DNA of 64,000 nucleotides from Paracentrotus lividus (lineage: Eukaryota; Echinodermata; Echinoidea; Camarodonta; Echinidae). Where the stretch lies: the NCBI GenBank assembly GCA_940671915.1, contig CALNVZ010002100.1:18339734-18403733 (forward strand), given 5' to 3'. Shown here in pieces: positions 12,028 to 23,420 of the stretch. Position numbers and translations under genes: made by a program. Within the stretch, counting starts at the first letter, position 1. Each line of letters opens with the position of its first letter. The notes beneath the pieces were generated by a model. It was not told the origin of the DNA. It did not search any database and worked only from the letters and a program-made list of their open reading frames with translations.

Positions 12028-12395
12028 ACTAAGCTCCTCCGGGCCCCCCATTACCAAAATATCTCGTCCACCCCCAACCCCATCCCCTCCATCCACCCCT
12101 AAAAAAAGTCTAAGCAAAAAAAAAAAAGAAAAAAGCTAAGCTGCGGGCCCCATGACAAAAATATCTCGTCCCACCCCCCCCCTCTCCACCCTAAAGAAAG
12201 AAAAAAAAAAAGACCAAGCTCCTCCGGGCCCCATGACAAAAATATCTCGTCCAGCCCCCCCCCCCCCCCCTCTCCACCCCTAAAGAAAAAAAAAAGGAAA
12301 AAAAAAAGAAAAAAAAAAAAAGGCTAAGCTCTTCCGGCCCCATGACAAAAATATCTCGTCCAGCCCCCCCCCAAAAAAAAGTCTAAGGAAAAAAA
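12028..12395. repeat. Minisatellite, about four units of 90-115 bp
   Basis: Each unit reads AAGCTCCTCCGGGCCCCAT, then AAAATATCTCGTCCA, a C-run, a CTCCACCCCTAAA-like stretch and an A-run. Units start near 12030, 12137, 12214 and 12325. Length differences come from the homopolymer runs. Confidence 0.85.
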
Positions 12396-13371
12396 AGGGG
12401 GGATTGACGGCAGGCCCGATTTAGGCACTCAATCCTACCCCTATGGCCGATACACGATGACCTTTATGACGTGCCGAGGGCGGGAAAAAAAAAAACATCT
12501 CTCCATTTTTTTTTTTTTAATACTCAAGTGTGGAAGGTAGGTTAACATTTGCTTATTTTACGCGATGTTTACATAACACACCTCTCGCATAATCGTGATC
12601 GCGATCGCAGGCACTCTATCTCTATATTTCCATTTCATTTTTTTTCTCAAAGCGACCATACGAAATCGAGTGGCAGAAAAATCGGGAAGACTGCTGAAAA
12701 TCGGTGAGTTTTTGCTCTCATTTCACCTTTTTAGTTTAGTTAAGCATTGTCAGAGATTAGTTAGGATTTAAAAATAAATATTTAAGTGCACATTGACTCC
12801 CAAAATTAAAACGTTATAACGGGATTGAAAGTGTAAATTTAGGTTAGAAATTATTTTTGTAACCACGCCAGAGTCACGTAGAGTCAGAGGCACGAGTTTG
12901 ATATATCAAACAAGTGTAGTGCATGAGTGTGCCTAAACGTGATCATTCGAGCGTCGTGCATAAATTATTAAATTATGGAGTAAACATTTCTACGTGTGGT
13001 GTGGCTATCCGTTATCCCATACGTTAGTAAGTTAGATCTAGAAATCTACCACATACAGCTGCAAACCAACATAAGGCTGTACTGAAAAATGGCTGTCTGT
13101 CGCCCTCTTGGTAGCTGAGGAAACTTCTTAATAATAATTAGAGAAACCAGTTTCAAACCTACCTTAAAATAAATTAAGATAATCTATAGTAATCATTGCA
13201 ATATAATTCTTCAATCAGATATTTTTAATTTTGTTTAGTATAATTTTTAGACCCTTTTTTGGATATGCCACCTTGAATTGGCTGCCAGGCTGGGAGCTGC
13301 TCAAGACACTTGTCTGCATTGACTTTCCATTGGAAGAAAACTGCTGCAATAAGGTACTTCCCAGTGCAAGG

Positions 13372-13435
13372 TCAATTATGAATTGACCATGCATAAGTGT
13401 AAGTCAATTATGAATTGACCATGCATAAGTGTAAG
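13372..13435. repeat. Perfect 32-bp tandem duplication
   Basis: TCAATTATGAATTGACCATG plus 12 more bases occurs twice head to tail. Each unit contains a small palindrome, TCAATT ATG AATTGA. Confidence 0.9.
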
Positions 13436-13677
13436 TGGAAATCTACTTGGACATTCACACTGACATGACTGACTTAGTCTTAGTCACTCTAACGTTACTA
13501 ATGTCTAATCATGCTAATACTATGGACATTGGACAAGGTTAGAAATCCTTGTTATTTTGGAAGATGATCTATTTTCTAAACCTGCATTAGACCTACTAGA
13601 GAACAACAAAACCATTCTAGGCAGATTAATTCATAATCAAAGTAATTTTTCCTGTAACACAAAATTAGCAGTCCATG

Positions 13678-13746
13678 GCGAGGATCCCCGTTCTTTCACG
13701 GCTCGTCTCCCCGTATCGTCGGGGAGGCGAGCCGGTCGATCCTCGA
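13678..13746. repeat. GC-rich two-part hairpin
   Basis: The inner stem pairs GGCTCG-T-CTCCCCG with CGGGGAGGCGAGCC around a TATCGT loop. An outer stem pairs CGAGGATC (13679) with GATCCTCG (13738). It stands out in AT-rich surroundings. No gene is assigned. Confidence 0.6.
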
Positions 13747-14492
13747 TGCACCCACCACACTACATTCGTTCGACAGCTCTGTTTTCCCCCTCACAATGTC
13801 AATGAATTAAACTCGTTATATTATGTTTCTTTTAGCATTTACCTTTTTTGTTTTAGATGGAGGTGCCCTTTTCCTTGCTCCTCTGATGAAAAAAGACATA
13901 ATGAACCGATTGTCCACGAAAAGTAGAAATAAAATATGCTAGAATTGTGTCTTCCGCACAGATTTCGTACACACGTGTGCAAACTTCATTACAAAAGCTA
14001 AATTTGAAAGAGGTTTGACTTGAAGGAATTGCCGTAGTCCGTACCGTATGTACGCCCTGTATGTAGACATGACAACAACTGACGCTGTGGAACATGGCGG
14101 CCGTTATTGACGACTGACGTAAAACGGTTTTGAAAACGACCATAATTATAGCAGTTATATCACCATTGAATAAGGCCAAGTGTTAAGACCTTTAGCCAAA
14201 TGCGATGATAATTTTCAATGACTCTTGAAGAAGGGACATCTGAAGACAAGGACTTTGAACATTGTTGAACATGGAACGAAACGGGCTCGGGAGAGCATCA
14301 TCGCCATTATTGTCAACGCGTATCCCCCCGACCCGGCCCGGTCAAGAACCGTCAATGATCCCGTCAGCTCAAGGAATCGAAAACATCGTTACCTAACACT
14401 ACAGCCAACCAGTGTCGGTGATTAACATCTCATCTTGATTTCCATCTTAATACAGACTCGACAGGACAAGTTAAAGGTAGGCTAGTAGGCTA

Positions 14493-14996
14493 TATGATGG
14501 GGGGTTCATTGTCCGGACACTTAAGCAGATAAAAACATCATCTTTTGCTCTCGATTTTCTCAAAATTTGTGCAGTAGATAGCAAAAATATTTGTGAATAT
14601 TTGTGCTTTGTTATATTGTCTGATATTATTTTCACTCAAATAATGAAATATTGATCACAAAGCTCCTAAAATTGCCATCTTTGTCCGGACAAACAACCCG
14701 TCTGGACATACAACAACCGGGTATTGTTGTATACCAGTTGTTGTATACCCAGTTATTGCCGGACAGGTTGGGTGTCCGGACACTCAATTTTAACCAGTCA
14801 TTTATAATAGAAAGGGTTTCCAGGCCAAGCAATGTCTTTGTTTTTTTAGCACAAAGTGTTAGAAAATATTGTGAAGAACAATTGATGATGAAAAGCAGTA
14901 GACTCTATTCAATACATATTTTTGGCTAAATCCTGAGACAAAAAACCAAGCTTCATTTTTGTTAAGTGTCCGGACACCCAACCCCCCCATCCTATG
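14493..14996. mobile_element. MITE with TGTCCGGACA terminal repeats (long form)
   Basis: The left end GATGGGGGGTT...TGTCCGGACACTTAA is the inverted match of the right end TTAAGTGTCCGGACA...CCCCCCATC. A shorter form of the family begins inside it at about 14762 (GGTTGGGTGTCCGGACACTC) and shares the right end. No open frame of note. Confidence 0.75.
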
Positions 14997-15535
14997 ATGG
15001 GGAGACCATAGTTCGCGCAAATTTCAAAAATTATAGAAAATGCGACATTCAATAAACAATTTTTCATATTTTACACAAAATCAACAAAAACTATAAATAC
15101 CAAATAAACTGCAAAATTCTAAACTCCGAATCGTCGATCGAACGATCGCGCATTCTGCTGAAAAAGTCAACAAAACAGTGTTACCTTAATTCCCATACGG
15201 GTGTTTGACAAAGATTTATCAAGAAATTCCATCAGTCTAAGAAAAGTGAATTACAGTAAATGTAAGTCAAAATTTCATAGAATTAGATGAATATCATCTT
15301 ACAATTTTGATGATATTTAATCAGAAAATGATGATTTCCAGACCCTTTTCCGATGTTTGATCAATAATTTCACAATTTAATACATTGTACCGTGACGACA
15401 GATTGATTCTTAAGCAATTTGGGATCCCTCTTTTTGATGGTGCTTATATTTTCAAAATATTAATTACTTTTTGAGATATCCGGCGTGCGTGAATTAGGGT
15501 CACGCACAAATTATGGTCACACCACCATGTCGAGA

Positions 15536-15747
15536 CAGGTTGGATGTCCGGACACTCAATTTTTAACAGTCATTTGAAAAGCAATGTCTTTGTAGTTCTT
15601 TAGCACAAAATGTAAGAAAATATTTTAAAGAACAAATATTGATGATGATAAGCAGTATTCAACAGTTATTTTTGGCTTAATCCTCAGACGACAGACCAGG
15701 CTTCATTTTTCTTAAGTGTCCGGACAACCAACCCCCCATCCTACACC
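15536..15747. mobile_element. Short-form TGTCCGGACA MITE
   Basis: It matches 14762-14996 and 59561-59777 along its length, from GGTTGGATGTCCGGACACTC to AAGTGTCCGGACAACCAACC. The ends form an inverted repeat of about 20 bp. Confidence 0.8.
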
Positions 15748-16349
15748 CCTTCTAGCATTTGTTTGATAGTCACTCGTATGAAGGAAAATGAAATAAATTT
15801 GCAAAAAATCTTTTAGGTTGTTAATGTTAGTTTTTATATTGTCTTTAAGTTAGAACCTAACGTTATATAGATCTAGATTCTAACATGTTAGGCGTGATCT
15901 ACTCTTTTTCTGACCAAAATTGTGTCCAGACGTATTGGGTATCCAAACAGATGATTTCAAATAACCATTTAAAAAGGTTTACGAGAAACTTTTTTGTATT
16001 TTCAGCAAAAAATGTTCAATTTTTTTCCCCTAAAAGTTAGACCTAACATTAACGTTAGATCTAACTTAGTCTAGATCTAGATCATGAACGATTAGTGATG
16101 CGTCATTACAAAAACAGGTTTGTTACAATGTTAGGCCTACTATTAGTGATATGTCATTACAAAAACAGAATTGTTAGGTGTCCGGACTCTCATGTGACGC
16201 CAATGCGAATATCATTACAGATTATCATTATCAAAGTCTATTAGACTAGGCCTAGCCTTAGGGCCTACTAACAGTTAGATCTGCATATACTAGAATGAAT
16301 GAAAGTGAAAAATTGCTCAATATTATTAATGATGATCTAATTTGCATAG

Positions 16350-19300
16350 ATGGTGCGAAAGCTCCTGTGTTGTACTGACAACCTACTGGTGCTGCCTGTC
16401 AGTGGGGTGTTCATGTCTCTACTTGGTCTGGTCCTACTCATCATCTGTCTTGTGGCAAGAGGAATCACGACATCACTCCATCTTGTTATAGCACCAAGCA
16501 CCACATATCTAGCTGCGCTATTGGTGAGTAGCCCCGTAAGCCTTATTAATCCTGTTCATAAAAAAAGTAGATTTTCTCTTAGTTTTTATAAAATAATATA
16601 AAAGAGACAAACTACATGTAGTGTAACTTAAATGCAGGAAATTTATCCACAGATATGATTTACTGGGTAAGAAGTATTGTTTTTCAAATCATCCAACAAG
16701 TTTAATAGAAAATTATTTATGACGATTTATGTTAAACAACTGTGTAGGCCTACAAATTTGGTGGAGAATCATAATATTTGCTTTCTGTCTTTTTTTAAAT
16801 AGATTATTCAATGATTTTCAAATTATCCACAATTTGATCGATGTAATAATCTACCAAATATTTCTTTTATTTCAGACTATTGTGTTGGGCATTTTCTCCA
16901 TAATTCTCCTGAAAAAGAGGCATATAATTTTGGTGAGTATTAAAAAGTATACAACAGTTATGGCTGGTTTACATGTACCTGCAGTCATCTAGATTTAAAC
17001 CATATTCATGTAGGTCATTCAAATATTTAGAACATAGATTTGATTTTTAAGTCTCTTCTGATGTAAAAAAAAAAAAAACAGTTGGGAGCTTCTTTACCAT
17101 TATTAAAGCAATCAAGAGTTTGGTTAGCTGAATTTCACAATTGTAATTATGGTTAATATTCTTGAAGTGTATTTTACATAACCCCTATTTTTATTTACCG
17201 ATTGAGCAATAAATCCAACACACTAAGATTTAGAGTAAAAATTCTCTCTGAATTATAATTCTTGTCAATTATTTGTTTCCTCGGTGTATATCCTGTATAA
17301 TCTTGATTCCACAGATATGCCTCTCCATATTACTGAGTGTGGTGGACCTGGTAGTATGCATTGTACACGCAGCAAGGGCAGCCCTTGTTTCTATTCCGTT
17401 CCTAGGTAGCTTCTCTGTGTGTGTCCTCAGAGCTACCAGTGCAGAGTGTCAATGCTACATATTTGGAGATGGAACTACCAATAGTACTGTCATTGTACCT
17501 GGAGGTAAGTGATTTTCCTTTCAAATTTATCCTCCGTATTTGCATGTGATACATCCTGTTTTTAATTTAATGTAAATAGTATTTAGAGGTCAAGTGCATG
17601 CTCAGGTTTTCTCAAAGCAGGAACAATCTGAAACTGGGAACTTTATTTATTAGCTAAACAAAAAACATATCGTAACCAGGCTACTGCCTGCGAATGCAGG
17701 ACAGTGCAAGGTTAACATAATTTGATACATGAATATATATATACAAACATTGAATAATAGATACAATAAAAATATTTCTTTTAAAAAGAGTTATAAAATT
17801 AAACAATATTTTGTATTGACAACTTCAGAATGAATATGATCAATTAGCCCCTAAAGCATATCAAATAAAGCACACTACAAAAGAAGTGTTTTTTATGCCT
17901 CCGCCACCGAAGGTGGTGCCGGAGGCATCATGTTTTCGGGTTGTCCGTACGTCCCGCTTGCCCGTTATCGCGATATCTCAAGAACCACTTGAGATATCAA
18001 CTTCAAACTTAGGGATAATATGTACCACCATAGGAAGATGATCTGATCAGATTTTGGAGCGTGTAGGTCAAAGGTCACGGAGGTCAAAATAGTGAAATTC
18101 TATGTATTTAGTTCGTTATCGCAATATCTCAAAAACCATTTGAGATATGAGCTTCACACTTAGGTGTAGTATGTACCACCAGAGGAAGATTATCTGAATA
18201 GATTATGGATTATATAGGTCAAAGGTCAAGGGTCACAGAGGTCAAGATGTGAAAATCTATGTATTTTGTTTGTCATCTTGATATCTCAGGAACCAATTAA
18301 GATGGAAACTTCAAATTTAAGGGTAGTATATCACCAGAGGAATATGGTCCGATTAGGTTTGGGATCACAAGGTCAAGGTAAAAAATGTCATTCTATAAAG
18401 CAAAATGAATAGATGAATGACTGTGCGATATTTTTCTGATCTGGCAAATGGCGGAGGCATATATTTTGACCGGTCGAGGATTCATCTTGTTTTCGTATAC
18501 TCTCAAAAAAGATAATTATCCTTGATAACTTAAAGTTGAATTTGATTTGGACCTGCAATAAATTATAATGGAAGGATACAGTGTATTTTTCCTTATATTA
18601 CATAACCCTTGGGGCTGTATGTCACATACTGGTAAAAGCATGAATGACCAGTTGGGACCATTGCTTTACTCAAATACAAATGAAAATCTGTATCCTATTA
18701 AATCTTTCAAAATCAGATGATTGATTGATTGATTGATTTGACGTTTCTCTCTGTGTCTGCTCTCTACCAGATGGAACCAAACACTACACCTTCCAGAATG
18801 TCAAGAGCTGTAGGTCTATTGAGATGTCCCTTACGGACTTCCTCTATACACTGTGTATTGTGTACAGCTTTGGGGCCATTGGCTGCATGGTAACTGGTAC
18901 TCTCTCTACGTTGCTTCTATGTAGCAGTAGACGGTCCAGGAAAGAGGAGGTAAGACACCCCCTGTATACAAGATGTATTGCGTTTATAATGAAGTTGTCA
19001 ATAGCATCTCACAATTTTACTTGATAAAGTTACAACTATAGTCTATATGACTTTGGGAAAGAATTTTTACTCCCATCTTTTTATTCATTCAAGTGCAGAT
19101 TGAGCATCCAATCTGACACAATGCCAATGGTCAATGGGATTTAAAAAAAAAAAAATCTTTCTTGAGAATCCTCCCATGTAGCTTATTAACATTTATACAG
19201 TACTTTCAATGAGATGTAATCTGAAGCCTGTTATACATGTATGTCGATCATCCATGTAATTCATAAAGGCTCAAGTTCCTTGCCCTTTTTAAGACATCTT

Positions 19301-21976
19301 TTATGGGCTTAAAACAGAAAATCAAAGAAACAGATTGAAGAAAGCATGAAAAATAAACAAATAATAATTTTAAAAAGTCACTTTGTTTCAGATGTTGTAA
19401 GCTTTATGCATATGAAAATTTCTAATTGGCAAGTTTAGTAATGTAGCATCATTTGTGCTAATCCTTTGTTTTTCAGTACATGTATGCACACTTTTTGAAT
19501 TGATTGAAATTCTTTTCCAGGTTGAAGAGGAAAGGCGGCCTGCTGGAGAAGTAGGAAGAAACCAACAAACGACTCACCAAGAAGGTAATAAAAGGTTTCT
19601 AATCAGAGTACAGACTATTCGGTTACAGCGCGATAGTTTGCGGGCCGATAGTTCACAAGGCCAATACTGAGTCACAAAGACCCTAGGACACCAGATCACA
19701 ATATCCCAGGATTGCATTTTTCTCTATGCCCTAAACCCTAACCTCACCCTAGGACACCAGGTCAGGACGACCCTACACCAATCTTTAAGAATTGGTTGTG
19801 TCAAAACGTACATGTATATTAATTGACAAAGACCAGTGTCTTTGATACTTTATAGTGCTTAAAGCCATTTAGCCATGACCCAATTTTTTTTAACCATCTG
19901 TACCCTCTTTGACTGGACAAAGTGAAATGTGCCTGAAAGTGGTCTAATTCTTGGCTCATTTTGATACAATTTGATGAAAAATCAATGAAAAGTATCACAT
20001 GGTTTGATCTCTGTTCATTTACCTTTAAAATTCTAGACATCACACAATTTGAAATCAGTTAAAAAATGACTTCAAAACATATTAAAACTCACCATATCTG
20101 TGATTCTCTATTCATTTTGGTGAGTGGATGGTTTGATTATTAAGTCATCTGCTTTTTTTTTTCAGATGAAATTCAAGGAAGAAACGGTGTTGCCCAGAGA
20201 AGTTTGGACAGAACAACCGGCCCAAGGACACCTGTAAGAACTGGATCAGAGACGGTAGCTCAGGTAACCTCACAAGGTGCAAGACCTCAAAGAAATCCTG
20301 GAAGAACCCCTGAGAGACCTGTCAGACGATCTGCAAGTGTGACTTCTCCAACCCATGCTGCAGCCCCGTCTGCTGCGGCAGCTACACCAAGTAGTACTCT
20401 CAGCAGTAGACCGATTGCCCGCTTTCATTCCGTGACTGGAGCAAGTGGTGAGAGTGCCTCCAGACAGAGACCAAGAATCCCTGTGCTTGTCAGAGGTGGC
20501 TACCTGCAGAGTCATGTCAATGGACCCAGGATACCCGTCTACATGGTCAATGGCTCAAACGAGTCCTACATAGCCCTCACAGACCTTCCCAAACTGCAGC
20601 TTCCAGCCCTAAGTCAGGTTCCGGCATACGTTCGAGACTTACCAGATCTTCCAAACTATGAACCACCACCGTACAGTCCAACTGCAGAAGCACTATCAGA
20701 GTCGCCAGAGATGGCTATGACAGAGCAAGCTACTGACATTCAGTTGCCTCCAGCCAGACAATGTTTGTTTCCAGAAGATGCTTTATCTGTAGAGAATGAA
20801 TTACAGGACACAGATCTTCAGCCTGCTGTTCAGATGGAGTCTCCCGTGGGAGCTGGGAATCCTTTGTCAGGAGATGCAGCAGCTGTCCAGCTCTCAAGAA
20901 ATGTAGAGGATGATCAATTACTGAGAGAAATGAGCGGTGCAGCTGGAAGGACAAACTCCCTAAGTGGGGACCAGCTGGACGACGAGCAAAACCTAACACC
21001 AGCTTTGATAACTGATGATAACTTTGTACATGATGAATTGCAGGAGGGTAGTGAGAGTGATACAGGTATTGTGAACCCAGTATTTGAGGAGGAGACTGAC
21101 ACCCTAGAAGACATCAGTCGGCCTCCTGATATTCTCCTGGAGGCTATTGAATCCGCTAGATCAAGCATGAACACCACTGCCAATATCCCAGACACTTCCA
21201 CAAATTCCATTGCACAGGATGATAGACTTCTGGGACAGAACCCTTGTGGGCCTCCAAGAAGCAGCCCATCTATCAGGGTTCCTGAGCAAAGCTCAAGTAT
21301 GGAAACAACCTCTGCCCAAGCAGCAGTTACTTTAAGTACTGCCTCAGAACCTAGGCAGGATGCTAACGTGAATCAACAGAGGAGGGCAAACCAGTCAGGG
21401 AAAGCAATTCGAGCACATCATCCAAGCACAAATCTTCTAGAGCATTCAGTTGAGCCACCACAGAGATTTCCCCGACTTCCTAACAACCAAGGGAGAGAAG
21501 AACCAACCGGAACCCCTTTAAACAATCTCAGTCGAAGTACAGATGCTAGATCCAAAGAAGTGAAGCGGTCTAGAAGTCTCTCTGCTGCAAGGAATACCGG
21601 GGCTGAATACACCCTTCAAGACATTCCGTCCATGTCAAAGGAAAGGAAGAGACGCTCTGAAACATGTGGAAGACAAAGGAAACTGGACTATGGTTCCAGA
21701 ACAAAAGATTTCATCTGTTTGCCTGAAGACAGAAATCATGGTAAGCGATCCAACCCTGCGACATCACAGACCAAAGTTGGCCAAGACAAGGCGAGACAGA
21801 GAAGTCGTGAGCGTAGTATGTCAAGACAGTCAGGATCATATAACGCGGAAAATTTATCCGACATCTTAAATCTTGTTGAGGCTGTTCATGGTTCTCCTTC
21901 AACCAATCATTCATCAAAGAAAAAGAAGAAAAGGAAACCTAGTAGGAAAGAGTGTGTGGCTGAAAGTAGAATTTAA
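16350..21976 (+). CDS. ENTREP/FAM189-family four-span membrane protein (6 exons)
   Basis: Exons 16350-16523, 16876-16932, 17315-17504, 18771-18949, 19521-19584 and 20166-21976 join in consistent phase to 824 codons plus stop. Met 16350 directly follows an in-frame TAG and an AG that could be an acceptor, so a 5' UTR exon may precede it. Membrane spans lie near residues 14-36, 53-70, 75-96 and 164-191. The loop before the fourth span has several Cys and an N-S-T site. The spacing and residues around the spans (ITTS after span 1; SCRSIEMSLTDFLY before span 4) match vertebrate ENTREP1-3, which reside on endosomes and the plasma membrane and recruit NEDD4-type ligases such as ITCH. The long cytoplasmic tail carries NYEPPPYSP, with PPPY at 388-391, and ends in a KKKKKRK stretch. 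Which paralogue it corresponds to cannot be said. Confidence 0.82.
17895..18492 (+). mobile_element. Dispersed repeat with GCCTCCGCC ends, copy 1 (ENTREP intron)
   Basis: It starts ATGCCTCCGCCACCGAAGG and ends TGGCGGAGGCATATATTTTG followed by GAGGATTCATCTTGTTTT. The same sequence lies inverted at 27256-27870. Inside are three diverged tandem units of about 150 bp, each beginning with a TTATCGCGATATCTCA-like sequence and containing AGGTCA-type half-sites. No coding capacity was seen. It sits between ENTREP exons 17315-17504 and 18771-18949. Confidence 0.85.
18065..18077 (+). promoter_or_regulatory. Perfect DR1 (AGGTCA-A-AGGTCA) inside the dispersed repeat
   Basis: The sequence is an exact direct repeat of AGGTCA with a one-base spacer, the consensus for RXR/PPAR/HNF4-type nuclear receptors. 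A second perfect copy is at 18216-18228. In the inverted repeat copy the same motif occurs at 27518-27530 and 27674-27686. Function is untested. Confidence 0.45.
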
Positions 21977-22392
21977 AAGTTAATATCATATAAACCCCTT
22001 TAAAGTCATTTAAGGGTCGCAATTATTGTCTACTTATTTATATTAGTACAAATATCTAATGAACAACATAATTTTAAGATAAAAATTAAGAATTAAAAAA
22101 AAAATAAGAACTCAATATTGTGATTTAGCTTTTTAACATCAGCAAAAAGTTTCCAGCAGTATTTAAAATGTAATACACATATTGTATGCGCTGTCAAAAT
22201 ATTCATTTTCAGCATCTTCAAACAACTCATTCATTATTACCTCAATATTTTTGGTATCCTCCTGGTTGATTATGAACTAGAGAATATGATAACATCATTA
22301 CCAACAAATATATAATGTCCATAGAATTAGTCCCTTGTGAGAACTAATTGATCCAAACCATTTCCTAAGTCCAATAATGTGATACATGTGGC

Positions 22393-23420
22393 TTAAAGAA
22401 AACCAATACCCATGGAAATAATCACTTTCTTAGGAAAGAGCATAATGAGAGGAGCAATTAAAAAAAAAGTTTCATCAGAATCGGTTATAAAATAAGAGAG
22501 TTATGGAAGTTTGAAAAGTCTCGTTTTACCTTCTATGGGGATCCTCAAATTGGCAACATCGGCTTCAANNNNNNNNNNNNNNNNNNNNNNNNNNNNNNNN
22601 NNNNNNNNNNNNNNNNNNNNNNNNNNNNNNNNNNNNNNNNNNNNNNNNNNNNNNNNNNNNNNNNNNNNNNNNNNNNNNNNNNNNNNNNNNNNNNNNNNNN
22701 NNNNNNNNNNNNNNNNNNNNNNNNNNNNNNNNNNNNNNNNNNNNNNNNNNNNNNNNNNNNNNNNNNNNNNNNNNNNNNNNNNNNNNNNNNNNNNNNNNNN
22801 NNNNNNNNNNNNNNNNNNNNNNNNNNNNNNNNNNNNNNNNNNNNNNNNNNNNNNNNNNNNNNNNNNNNNNNNNNNNNNNNNNNNNNNNNNNNNNNNNNNN
22901 NNNNNNNNNNNNNNNNNNNNNNNNNNNNNNNNNNNNNNNNNNNNNNNNNNNNNNNNNNNNNNNNNNNNNNNNNNNNNNNNNNNNNNNNNNNNNNNNNNNN
23001 NNNNNNNNNNNNNNNNNNNNNNNNNNNNNNNNNNNNNNNNNNNNNNNNNNNNNNNNNNNNNNNNNNNNNNNNNNNNNNNNNNNNNNNNNNNNNNNNNNNN
23101 NNNNNNNNNNNNNNNNNNNNNNNNNNNNNNNNNNNNNNNNNNNNNNNNNNNNNNNNNNNNNNNNNNNNNNNNNNNNNNNNNNNNNNNNNNNNNNNNNNNN
23201 NNNNNNNNNNNNNNNNNNNNNNNNNNNNNNNNNNNNNNNNNNNNNNNNNNNNNNNNNNNNNNNNNNNNNNNNNCCCCATAGAAGGTAAAGTGAGACTTTT
23301 CAAACTTCCATAACTTTCTTATTTTATAACCGATTTTGATGAAACTTTTTTTAAATTGCTCCTCTGATTGTGCTCTCTCTTATAGAAATGAGTATTTCCT
23401 TGGGTATTGGTCCCCTTTAA
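22393..23420. mobile_element. TTAA-flanked inverted-repeat element interrupted by an assembly gap
   Basis: The left arm starts TTAAAGAAAACCAATACCCA. The right arm ends in its near reverse complement, TGGGTATTGGTCCCCTTTAA. The arms stay complementary inward for about 150 bases. The same family is complete at 25176-25718. It lies downstream of the ENTREP stop, probably in the 3' UTR. Confidence 0.8.
22569..23273. other. Assembly gap (705 N)
   Basis: An unbroken run of N. Both edges are matching inverted-repeat arms of the surrounding element, which explains why assembly failed here. Open frames called across it are meaningless. Confidence 1.

Noticed and set aside
13557..13926. Overlapping + strand frames over the GC-rich hairpin
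   Set aside because: No splice context or similarity, and the hairpin explains the composition.
22511..23303. Long frames of 256 and 252 codons
   Set aside because: They consist almost entirely of N.
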